DNA from: Microbacterium sp. TPD7012
GTDB lineage: Bacteria > Actinomycetota > Actinomycetes > Actinomycetales > Microbacteriaceae
Assembly (NCBI RefSeq): GCF_003075395.1
Contig: NZ_QDFV01000004.1
Span: 124,399 to 188,398 of the forward strand
DNA length: 64,000 bases
Direction: 5' to 3'
A program made the position numbers and the translations under genes. Shown one piece after another: positions 1-6,436 of this stretch (positions are counted from its first letter, which is position 1; each line of letters begins with the position of its first letter). The notes under the pieces are model-generated. The model did not search any database. It was given only the letters and a program-made list of their open reading frames with translations, and had not been told where the DNA came from.

Positions 1-1
1 G

Positions 2-301
2 AACGCGCTCGACACCGCGAGCCGTCCGTGGGGGCAGAACAGCTTCGCCGGCAAGCCGTCCGCCGTCATCGGCGGCTCGATCGGACCGATCGGCACGGCC
101 GTCGCCCAGCAGCAGCTGCGCTCGATCCTGTCGTTCCTCGCCTCGCCCGAGCTCGCGCAGCCCGAGGCGTACATCCACATGCGCGACGGACTGTTCACGG
201 AGGACGGCGAGGTCACCGATGACTCGACCGTCGAGTTCCTCGTCTCCTGGCTGAAGGCCGTGCACACGCACATCGCGAAGACGCTCAGCCCCGTCACCTG
301 A
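2..301 (+). CDS. NADPH-dependent FMN reductase-like protein (5' truncated)
   Basis: The frame is open from the window edge and stops at TGA 299-301, giving the last 99 residues. The piece reads TASRPWGQNSFAGKPSAV, then GGSIGPIGTAVAQQQLR, then SFLASPELAQPEAYI. This is the C-terminal half of the flavodoxin-like NAD(P)H-dependent FMN reductase family (SsuE/ChrR type): the loop around the flavin site followed by the last strand and helix. Members reduce FMN, quinones or azo compounds in the cytoplasm. The FMN phosphate-binding N-terminus lies outside the window, so the subfamily cannot be set. It is followed directly by a large inverted repeat that may terminate it. Confidence 0.85.
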   Translation, partial: NALDTASRPWGQNSFAGKPSAVIGGSIGPIGTAVAQQQLRSILSFLASPELAQPEAYIHMRDGLFTEDGEVTDDSTVEFLVSWLKAVHTHIAKTLSPVT

Positions 302-322
302 CGCGGTCAGCTCGCGGTCGCT

Positions 323-407
323 GTCCCGATCAGCGGTCGCTGTCCCGTTCTGCTGGCCCATCTCGACGAGGAGTCAGCAGAACGGGACGGGGTCAGCTGA
401 TCGGGAC
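323..407. repeat. Two-step inverted repeat between convergent genes
   Basis: Outer arms GTCCCGATCAGC (323-334) and GCTGATCGGGAC (396-407) are exact reverse complements. Inner arms GTCCCGTTCTGCTG (342-355) and CAGCAGAACGGGAC (375-388) are also exact. Seven unpaired bases on each side separate the two stems and the loop is 19 bases. It lies between the FMN reductase stop and the convergent DUF899 stop, so it could act as a bidirectional terminator, although there is no T-run. The word GTCCCGATCAGCGG recurs near 34080. Confidence 0.75.
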
Positions 408-413
408 CGGGCC

Positions 414-1109
414 TCAGCTTCCGGCGCCGTACAGCTGCGCGACCTCTTTCGACCCCATGCCCTGGTCGTAGGTCCCGTGCTGCGGCCAGCCTTCCGGCGA
501 GTCCTCCCACTCCTCCTGCCGACCGTACGGGAGCACGTCGACGAGCGCCTGCAGGTGACTGAAGCGCTCGGTGCCTCGCCCGCTCGTGTGCCAGGTGCGG
601 TAGACGGTGTCGCCGTCGCGCAGGAACACGTTCACCGCGAACCCGCCGTCCGGCGGCGCATCGACGTCGGAGCCGAACGTGCTGTCGGCGCTCGAGTACC
701 ACTCCATGCGGTTCCCCACCCGGTCGCGATAGGCGACGGCCTCGTCGATCGGGCCGTTCGTGACGATCACGAAGCGCGCGTCGTAATAGCGGTCGAGGAA
801 GTCCAGGCGCGTGAACTGCGAGGTGAACCCGGTGCAGCCAGGGCACTGCCACTCGTTGCCGTCGGACCACATGTGGTTGTAGACGATGAGCTGCGACTGC
901 TCGCCGAAGACGTCGGCGAGCCGCACCGGGCCGTCGGCGCCCATGAGCGTGTAGTCCGGCATCCGCACCATCGGCAGGCGTCGTCGCTGCGCCGCGATGG
1001 CGTCGAGCTCACGGGTGGCGGCCTTCTCGCGCACCCGCAGCGCATCGAGCTCGCGCTGCCAGGTCTCGGCGTCGACGACGGGCGGAAGGGGCGTCTGGGC
1101 AGTGCTCAC
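414..1109 (-). CDS. DUF899 family thioredoxin-like protein
   Basis: The product is about 231 residues. It matches the DUF899 family: a thioredoxin-like fold with an N-terminal helical arm, a PDYTLMGADGPVRLADVFG segment, and a QCPGCTGF motif where the thioredoxin active site would be. The biochemical role of the family is not settled; a redox or peroxide-related role is usual inference. I start at GTG 1107-1109 because GGAGGT lies five bases before it; an upstream ATG at 1172 would add 21 residues without a ribosome-binding site. It is convergent with the FMN reductase and has no operon partner. Confidence 0.8.
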   Translation of the reverse strand: MSTAQTPLPPVVDAETWQRELDALRVREKAATRELDAIAAQRRRLPMVRMPDYTLMGADGPVRLADVFGEQSQLIVYNHMWSDGNEWQCPGCTGFTSQFTRLDFLDRYYDARFVIVTNGPIDEAVAYRDRVGNRMEWYSSADSTFGSDVDAPPDGGFAVNVFLRDGDTVYRTWHTSGRGTERFSHLQALVDVLPYGRQEEWEDSPEGWPQHGTYDQGMGSKEVAQLYGAGS

Positions 1110-1286
1110 GGTGACCTCCGGATGCTGATGAGACGATGCATCCAGTGTGCGCGCGGCCACCGACAGCGTCAACGGAGTTCAGCGCCGACCCACCCCGTTG
1201 TGGACGATCCGGCCTGGAATGTGCGTTCGCAGAGGCCCGGTTCGCCCCGAAGGGGGTGGCTCGGCAGGGCTTTTCCCGGCAGGGCC

Positions 1287-2672
1287 TTACTCGCCGGTGC
1301 TCTGTTCGGCGGTGCGTTGCTCGACCGGGTTCCGACGGATGCCGATCCACGACACGACGCCGCCGAGCACCAGCAGTGACGCGGTGACCCAGGCGGCGTT
1401 GTGGAAGCCGCCGAGGTCGAGCGCCCCGCCGACGATCGTCGACAGCATCGCCACCACGAGCAGGCCCGCGACGCGCGACACCGCGTTGTTCACCGCCGAG
1501 GCGATGCCGGAGTGCTTCTCGTCGATCGCGCCGAGGATCGCCGCGGTCAGCGGAGCGACCGTGAGGGACAGCCCGAGCCCCATCACGATCATCGCCGGGA
1601 GCACCTGCCACCAGTAGTCGAAGTCCGCGCCGACCGTGAGCAGCAGCAGGGCGCCTCCGGCCATCACGATCGGGCCGACCGTCATGAAGATGCGCGGGCC
1701 CCAGCGCCCGGCCCACGCTCCCGCGCGCGAGCTGAGCAGGATCATCAGGATCGTCATGGGGAGGCTGGCGAGACCGGCGGCCGTGGCGCTGAGCCCCGCG
1801 CCCTGCTGCAGGTACACGCCGACGACGAATCCGTTGAGCGAGAGGGCGGCGTAGACGAAGAGCGTCGCCAGGTTCCCCCAGCCGAAGTCGCGCACGCGGA
1901 AGAGCCAGAGCGGCATCAGTGGCGTGGAGGAGGTGCGCTGACGCAGCAGGAACAGGACGAACAGCCCGGCACCGATCAGGGCGGGGAGCCAGATCGCGGG
2001 GGACTGCCAGCCGAGGTTCGGCTGCTCGATGAGCGCGAACACCACCGCGCCGAGGCCGAGGGCGCACAGCGCGCCGCTCCACCAGTCGACCCGCACCGTG
2101 CGCTCATGCTCCGGCAGGTGCAGGCGGGCGAGCAGGAGAAGCGTGATGGCGATCGGGACGACGTTGATGAGGAAGACGAAGCGCCAGGAGAGGAAGTCGA
2201 CGAAGAGGCCGCCGAGCAGCGGACCGACGAGCATGGCGCCGGTCGTGAACGCCGTCCACACCCCGATCGCGCTGGCCTGCACCTCGGCGCGCATCGTGGC
2301 CGTGATCAGCGCGAGCGAGCTCGGAACGAGGAGCGCTCCCGCCGCGCCCTGCGCCGCGCGGGCGATGATCAGCGTCAGCGGATCGAACGCCGCGGCCACC
2401 GCGATCGAGGCCACTCCGAAGGCGATCAGCCCGATGCGCATCACCAGCACGCGGCCGTAGGCGTCCGACACGGAGCCGGCCAGGAGGATGAGCGCGCTCA
2501 GCGTGATCAGGTAGGCGTCGACCACCCACTGCTGAGTCGTGATGCCACCGCCGATCTCGCGGCTGATCGCCGGCAGCGCGACGTTGACGACCGTGCCGTC
2601 GAGGAAGGTGACGAAGGAGGCGAGCACCGCGATCGAGATCACGAGACGCTGAACAGGGGCGAAGGATGCCAC
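1287..2672 (-). CDS. MFS drug exporter, DHA2 (EmrB/QacA) family
   Basis: The protein has 461 residues with about 14 hydrophobic segments, typical of DHA2 proton-driven multidrug exporters. The N-terminus ASFVTFLDGTVVNVALPAI is the family hallmark (motif D1 with a membrane Asp). Motif A appears as GSVSDAYGRV after TM2 and a motif C-like LLVPSSLALI region follows. It should export hydrophobic or cationic drugs across the inner membrane. The start is GTG 2670-2672 with no Shine-Dalgarno; TAGTCT (2684-2679 on this strand) ends six bases before it, so the mRNA is probably leaderless. The substrate cannot be told from sequence. Confidence 0.9.
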   Translation of the reverse strand: MASFAPVQRLVISIAVLASFVTFLDGTVVNVALPAISREIGGGITTQQWVVDAYLITLSALILLAGSVSDAYGRVLVMRIGLIAFGVASIAVAAAFDPLTLIIARAAQGAAGALLVPSSLALITATMRAEVQASAIGVWTAFTTGAMLVGPLLGGLFVDFLSWRFVFLINVVPIAITLLLLARLHLPEHERTVRVDWWSGALCALGLGAVVFALIEQPNLGWQSPAIWLPALIGAGLFVLFLLRQRTSSTPLMPLWLFRVRDFGWGNLATLFVYAALSLNGFVVGVYLQQGAGLSATAAGLASLPMTILMILLSSRAGAWAGRWGPRIFMTVGPIVMAGGALLLLTVGADFDYWWQVLPAMIVMGLGLSLTVAPLTAAILGAIDEKHSGIASAVNNAVSRVAGLLVVAMLSTIVGGALDLGGFHNAAWVTASLLVLGGVVSWIGIRRNPVEQRTAEQSTGE

Positions 2673-2734
2673 AGGCCGAGACTACTCCCGGCTGCCCGCC
2701 CCAGGGCGCGACGCGGGGCACGGCACCGCCCGGG

Positions 2735-3835
2735 TCACGGGGTCGGTGCCTGGTCCTGCCCGGTGATCGGGGCCGGGGTCCCCGCCCGGAGGAGCGCGGC
2801 CAGTCCGTGCACGCCCTTGCGTGCGACCGCACGTCGCTGCCGCGTCGCGCCGGTGCCGTCGCTGCGGATGTGCTCGAGTCGTTCGGTGACGAAGCCCTCG
2901 TCGCCGAACTCCTGGAGCGCGGGCGTGCTCGCGGCCCGCATCCGATCCACGACGGCCCAGGCATCGGCGGCCTCGCCCGTCGTGGGATCGATGATGCGTG
3001 CCTCCATGCCGGAGCGCGCGGCCGTCCACAGCGACGCATCGACCGCGTCGAGTCGGTCGCCCCGCAGGGAGCGGTCGTCGGAGAGCAGCAGGGCACGGCA
3101 GAGCACGGCGGCGAGGACGGAGTCCTCGGGCTCCAGCTGCGCGTCGAACACCCGGACCTCGACCGTCGGGAAGCGCTCCGACAGGCGCACGGCCCAGGAC
3201 AGCGACGCCGTCTCGCCGATCGCATCCAGGTCGAGGAGCTGCCGGATGCGGCCCCGGTAGTCCTCGAGGTCGTGGAACCGGGGCGGGCACCAGGACGAGG
3301 GGAGACGGTGGATCAGCACGCTCCGCCAGCTGGCGAACGCCGTGTCGAGGCCGTTGGCGAAGGGGCTGTTGCCGGTGAGGGCCAGCAGCACGGGGAGCCA
3401 GCCGCGGATCCGATTGAGCGCGCGGACCCGCTCCTCGTCGTCGGCGATCTCGACGTGGACGTGCAGACCGTTCACCTCGTGGTCGCGGCTGAGATGCCCG
3501 AGACGGAAGGCGACATCGTCGTAGTGCGGGGAGGGGGAGACGATCGACGTCCGCGTCGTGGCGAACGGATGTCCGGTGGCGGCGGCGATCGCCCGCTGCT
3601 CCTGCGCATGCCATCCGACCAGGCCGCGCAGGTGTCGGAGCTGCCTCTCGGCCTCGGCACGGTCATCGACCGGCTCGGTGGCGGTCTCGAGCTGCGAGGT
3701 CAGGTACTCGGCCGTGACACTGCCGCCGGTGCGGAGCCGCGTGAAGCGCTCCCGCGTGCCCGCGGCCATCGCCAGGGGCACGAGGGCGTCTTCGTCGAGA
3801 AGGAGGAACTCCTCCTCGATGCCGAATCGCGCCAT
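2735..3835 (-). CDS. Carboxylate-amine ligase, YbdK / GCS2 family
   Basis: This 366-residue protein begins MARFGIEEEFLLLD, the signature of the glutamate-cysteine ligase type 2 family (YbdK), and keeps the HVHVEI metal/ATP-site strand around residue 120. Family length is about 370, so it is complete. Members join a carboxylate to an amine using ATP; E. coli YbdK has weak gamma-glutamyl-cysteine ligase activity. Since actinobacteria use mycothiol, another acceptor is likely. The start lies six bases downstream of the preceding small gene's stop, so the two are probably co-translated. Confidence 0.85.
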   Translation of the reverse strand: MARFGIEEEFLLLDEDALVPLAMAAGTRERFTRLRTGGSVTAEYLTSQLETATEPVDDRAEAERQLRHLRGLVGWHAQEQRAIAAATGHPFATTRTSIVSPSPHYDDVAFRLGHLSRDHEVNGLHVHVEIADDEERVRALNRIRGWLPVLLALTGNSPFANGLDTAFASWRSVLIHRLPSSWCPPRFHDLEDYRGRIRQLLDLDAIGETASLSWAVRLSERFPTVEVRVFDAQLEPEDSVLAAVLCRALLLSDDRSLRGDRLDAVDASLWTAARSGMEARIIDPTTGEAADAWAVVDRMRAASTPALQEFGDEGFVTERLEHIRSDGTGATRQRRAVARKGVHGLAALLRAGTPAPITGQDQAPTP

Positions 3836-3841
3836 CGCGGG

Positions 3842-4108
3842 TCAGTGATTCCGGAGGGCGGAGATGAGCTCGGACTTCCGCTTCCCGCTGTAGCCGGTCA
3901 GGCCCAGCTCCTTGGCGCGCTTCTTCAACTCGGGGACGGTCCAGTCCTCGTAGTCGCCGCTCTCGCCGCCGCGGCGGCCGACCGCCTTGCGTCCGTCTCT
4001 GGCCGCGGCGTTCGAGATGCGTGCGGCCTTCTCCTTGGATGCTCCGTCATCGCGGAGCTCCTCGTAGAGTTCCGGATCCTTCAGAGAGTTGTTCCGTCTG
4101 CCCGGCAT
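3842..4108 (-). CDS. Small Rho-N/SAP-like domain protein
   Basis: An 88-residue basic protein. The N-terminal half (MPGRRNNSLKDPELYEELR) is charged and probably helical. The C-terminal part (WTVPELKKRAKELGLTGYSG, then a KRKSELISALR helix) matches the Rho termination factor N-terminal/SAP-like helix-turn-helix fold that binds nucleic acids. I start at ATG 4106-4108 because AAGGAG sits nine bases upstream; the longer reading to 4153 lacks a site. It precedes the YbdK-like ligase by six bases. Similar small proteins are common in actinobacteria; function unknown, possibly nucleoid or RNA binding. Confidence 0.75.
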   Translation of the reverse strand: MPGRRNNSLKDPELYEELRDDGASKEKAARISNAAARDGRKAVGRRGGESGDYEDWTVPELKKRAKELGLTGYSGKRKSELISALRNH

Positions 4109-4233
4109 GATCCTCAGCTCCTTGCGATGGCACCTGGGAGGTACCTGAGTCAACCCCCTGACGGGGAAAGTCGTACGTGGCTACGTTTGGTCGCTGTAGA
4201 CGGGCGCACTGTGCCCCGGCGAAAGGAAATCTG

Positions 4234-4398
4234 ATGAACATTCTGTTGATCATCGTCATCGTCGTCGCTGTGATCCTCGCGATCACCGGCGGACTCGTGC
4301 AGTCGCTTCAGTTCCTGCTCTGGGTCGGACTGGTCCTGCTGGCCATCGCCGTGATCGCCTGGTTGATCCGTGCGATCAGCGGGAGCCGACGGGCCTGA
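4234..4398 (+). CDS. Small two-helix membrane protein
   Basis: A 54-residue protein starting MNILLIIVIVVAVILAI and made almost entirely of two transmembrane helices, ending in a short basic tail (GSRRA). The start is ATG 4234 with GAAAGGAA six bases upstream. No family is recognised with confidence. It is convergent with csbD and both share one terminator, so it may belong to the same stress-response neighbourhood, which is only positional inference. Confidence 0.65.
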   Translation: MNILLIIVIVVAVILAITGGLVQSLQFLLWVGLVLLAIAVIAWLIRAISGSRRA

Positions 4399-4402
4399 CC
4401 CC

Positions 4403-4438
4403 ACAAGTGAGGCCCGCCCGTCGGCGGGCCTCACTTGT
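4403..4438. terminator. Bidirectional hairpin terminator
   Basis: Perfect 16-bp stem: arms 4403-4418 (ACAAGTGAGGCCCGCC) and 4423-4438 with a CGTC loop. It lies right after the small membrane protein stop. The right arm overlaps the last codons and stop of csbD on the other strand, so it serves both convergent genes. No T-run follows, as is common in GC-rich actinobacteria. Confidence 0.85.
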
Positions 4439-4616
4439 CGAAAGCCGTCTTGGCGGCGTCCTTCACGTTCTCGCCGGCCTGCTTGGCTGAGGCCTTGACC
4501 TGGTCGGCCTTGCCCTCGGCTTCGAGGCGCTCGTTGTCCGTGACCTTGCCGAGGCCTTCCTTCGCCTTGCCGGCGGCCTTCTCGGCGGCGTTCTTGATGT
4601 CATCTGCGGCACTCAT
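4431..4616 (-). CDS. CsbD-like stress protein
   Basis: A 61-residue hydrophilic Ala/Lys/Glu-rich protein, MSAADDIKNAAEKAAGKAKE followed by a KVTDNERLEAEGKADQ segment, which is the CsbD family core. Family members are small general-stress proteins (sigma-B controlled in Bacillus) of unknown molecular function, predicted largely helical or disordered. GAGGAGCAGC upstream of the ATG supplies a ribosome-binding site. Its 3' end is part of the shared terminator stem, which constrains the last codons. Confidence 0.9.
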   Translation of the reverse strand: MSAADDIKNAAEKAAGKAKEGLGKVTDNERLEAEGKADQVKASAKQAGENVKDAAKTAFDK

Positions 4617-4810
4617 GTGCTGCTCCTCTCCTAGGCGGATCGTTTGCCTTCACACCCTCGCAAACCGCGGCGAAGACGGCCAAGGGATTGACAATCCGCA
4701 GGTGCCGTGTCAACGACGCCGAACCCGTCGACGTGGCTCCGTCGAAGGACTAGCCTGGCGCCAGGCGGGTGTCCTGCCCGCGGACCTCTCGAAGAAGGAA
4801 GCGGTGTGCG

Positions 4811-5215
4811 ATGGACTCGATGATGATGGGCGCCATGTCGAAGAACATGGAGTCGATGACCGATGACATGGCCATGATGGACATGTCCGTCCTGCAGGCC
4901 TGCATGGACGCGTGCTCGGCCTGCGAGCAGGCCTGTACGGTGTGCTCCACTCAGCTGATGGACTGCGCGCCGGCATGCATGAACTGCGCCGACATGTGCA
5001 ATACGATGATGCGCTCGATGATGCGGATGCAGGGGATGACCCCCGCCACCATGATGTCGATGCTCAACGCCTGCATCGCGATGTGTCAGCTCTGCATGGA
5101 CGAGTGCATGAAGCACGCCGACCACAGCGAGGTCTGCAGGATGTGCGCTCAGGCATGCCAGGCATGCATGGACGCGTGCATGGCCATGAAGGACATGATG
5201 ATGGCGAGCGCCTGA
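4811..5215 (+). CDS. Cys/Met-rich four-helix copper-binding protein (Csp/DUF326-like)
   Basis: A 134-residue protein with 18 cysteines at 31, 35, 38, 42, 45, 52, 56, 59, 63, 88, 92, 95, 99, 109, 112, 116, 119 and 123, mostly at helical 3-4 residue spacing. This matches the DUF326/copper storage protein family, where a four-helix bundle lined with Cys holds many Cu(I) ions. The N-terminal 30 residues and helix faces are also strikingly Met-rich (MDSMMMGAMSKNMESM), another soft-metal ligand. There is no signal peptide, so it is probably cytosolic (Csp3-like). The start is ATG 4811 with AGAAGGAA upstream; the longer frame has no better start. It stands alone, with no copper exporter nearby. Confidence 0.88.
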   Translation: MDSMMMGAMSKNMESMTDDMAMMDMSVLQACMDACSACEQACTVCSTQLMDCAPACMNCADMCNTMMRSMMRMQGMTPATMMSMLNACIAMCQLCMDECMKHADHSEVCRMCAQACQACMDACMAMKDMMMASA

Positions 5216-5260
5216 CCCTTCGACAGGCTCAGGGACCCAGCGACAGGCTCAGGGACCCAG
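5216..5260. repeat. Dispersed repeat, tandem pair
   Basis: Directly after the copper protein stop comes CCCTTCGACAGGCTCAGGGA followed by CCCAG, then a second copy of CGACAGGCTCAGGGACCCAG. This is the family found at 13.8, 14.8, 34.8, 36.8, 43.0 and 43.9 kb. Confidence 0.9.
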
Positions 5261-5292
5261 CGGGGCCCAGAACGGCTTGTGGCCCGGCGGGC

Positions 5293-5640
5293 TCAGGCCG
5301 CGGCGACGTTGTACTGCGTGCGCCCGATCGCGAGCACGCCGTAGCGCGCGTGCAGGGCCACCGGCGTGCCGGGGCCCGCTTCGAGCGAGGCGCCCGAGCC
5401 GTTCCACAGTGCGTGCGCCGCGCCGTCGAGCCCGCGCACGACGAGGTCGCCGGTCCTGGCATCCGCCGACTCCACGATGCCGTCGACCCATTCGGCCGGC
5501 GTCGCCGAGGCGATGCGCGCCTGGATCAGGTGCAGGGCGTGGCCGGGAGCGAACGAGGAGCACCGGTCGCCGTGCTGGCACATGCACGCCGCACGCTCAC
5601 GCACCGGGAGGGGCGAAAGGCGGTTCAGCGGCGTGGACAC
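5293..5640 (-). CDS. Conserved hypothetical protein with CxC-x4-C motif
   Basis: A 115-residue soluble protein that I cannot place in a named family. Near the N-terminus is RERAACMCQHGDRCSSF, a Cys-Cys-Cys cluster that could bind metal or be redox active. The rest looks like a small beta-rich domain (GDLVVRGLDGAAHALWNG, then VALHARYGVLAIG). I choose GTG 5638-5640 because AAGGAG lies six bases before it; the in-frame ATG at 5655 is itself part of that site. The same ATGAAxGAGACCACCGTG arrangement precedes the GH3 gene. Confidence 0.6.
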   Translation of the reverse strand: MSTPLNRLSPLPVRERAACMCQHGDRCSSFAPGHALHLIQARIASATPAEWVDGIVESADARTGDLVVRGLDGAAHALWNGSGASLEAGPGTPVALHARYGVLAIGRTQYNVAAA

Positions 5641-5745
5641 GGTGGTCTCCTTCATGATCGGGCGTTTCCGAAAGCGTAGGTCGGCATCCCGCGGGGCGAT
5701 AGGCGCACCGACACGGAGTGAAACAAACAGGTGTAAGCTCGCCGG

Positions 5746-5820
5746 GTGCTGTTTTCGATGAGCGCCGTTCCGGCGCAGAACGGAGCCGCAGGCGCCCCCC
5801 GCGCCGCGGACAGAGGCTGA
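5746..5820 (+). CDS. Possible leaderless leader ORF (24 aa) upstream of the FBP gene
   Basis: TAAGCT (5734-5739) sits six bases before GTG 5746, the pattern seen before several leaderless genes here. The frame runs 24 codons to TGA 5818-5820 and starts MLFSMSAVPAQN. It lies 120 bases before the FBP-domain gene. A leader peptide or just a chance frame in a 5' leader are both possible; evidence is positional only. Confidence 0.3.
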   Translation: MLFSMSAVPAQNGAAGAPRAADRG

Positions 5821-5941
5821 GGACCAGCCGGAGGCGGAATCCCCGTCCCCGGTGCTGCGTCATACCCGGCATCCATCGCCGGTGACCTCCACCTCCGATC
5901 GACTCGCCCGCTGCGGCGACCACTCCGAAAGCACCTCTCTC

Positions 5942-6436
5942 ATGCGTCCCATCGACGAGCGCGCCATCCGCGCCTCCTTCATCAACGCCTCCCGCAAGGA
6001 GGTCTCCGACCTCCACCTGCCCGCCGACTTCGCGGACATCGACTTCGACAAGCTCGACTACCTCGGCTGGACCGATCCGAAGATGCCGCGCCGCGCCTAC
6101 GTCGTGGCCTGGATCGACGATGCTCCCGTCGGCGTCGTGCTGCAGCGCGCCGAGCAGCGCGTGCTCGCCCGTGCGCAGTGCTCCTGGTGCGAGGACGTCA
6201 CGCTCCGCAACGACGTGCAGCTGTTCGTGGCACGCAAGGCGGGCGCGGCCGGTCGCAAGGGCGACACCGTCGGCAACCTCGCGTGCGCGGAGTTCGGATG
6301 CTCCCGCAACGTGCGGGTCCTGCCCCCGCTGGCGTACCAGGGCTACGACCGCGAGCTCGCGCGCGAGATGCGCATCCTGCGCCTGCAGGAGCACGTCACC
6401 GGGTTCCTGCGCGAGGTCGCGGGGACGACGGCCTAG
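5942..6436 (+). CDS. FBP-type treble-clef zinc-finger protein (possible EF-G binder)
   Basis: A 164-residue protein: an N-terminal helical region (MRPIDERAIRASFINASRKE), then a four-cysteine zinc finger with Cys80-x2-Cys83 (QCSWCEDV) and Cys115-x4-Cys120 (CAEFGC). This matches the FBP C-terminal treble-clef domain, related to the FusB family that binds elongation factor G and frees it from fusidic acid-stalled ribosomes. Whether this member protects against fusidic acid is not shown by sequence. The Shine-Dalgarno is weak (GAAAG). Its TAG stop overlaps the GH3 stop on the other strand through a shared CTAG. Confidence 0.8.
   Translation: MRPIDERAIRASFINASRKEVSDLHLPADFADIDFDKLDYLGWTDPKMPRRAYVVAWIDDAPVGVVLQRAEQRVLARAQCSWCEDVTLRNDVQLFVARKAGAAGRKGDTVGNLACAEFGCSRNVRVLPPLAYQGYDRELAREMRILRLQEHVTGFLREVAGTTA

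Noticed and set aside
1401..3260. 619-codon open frame on the + strand opposite the MFS and YbdK-like genes
   Set aside because: Composition is Arg/His/Asp-rich with no family motif; it is the antisense shadow of well-supported genes in GC-rich DNA.
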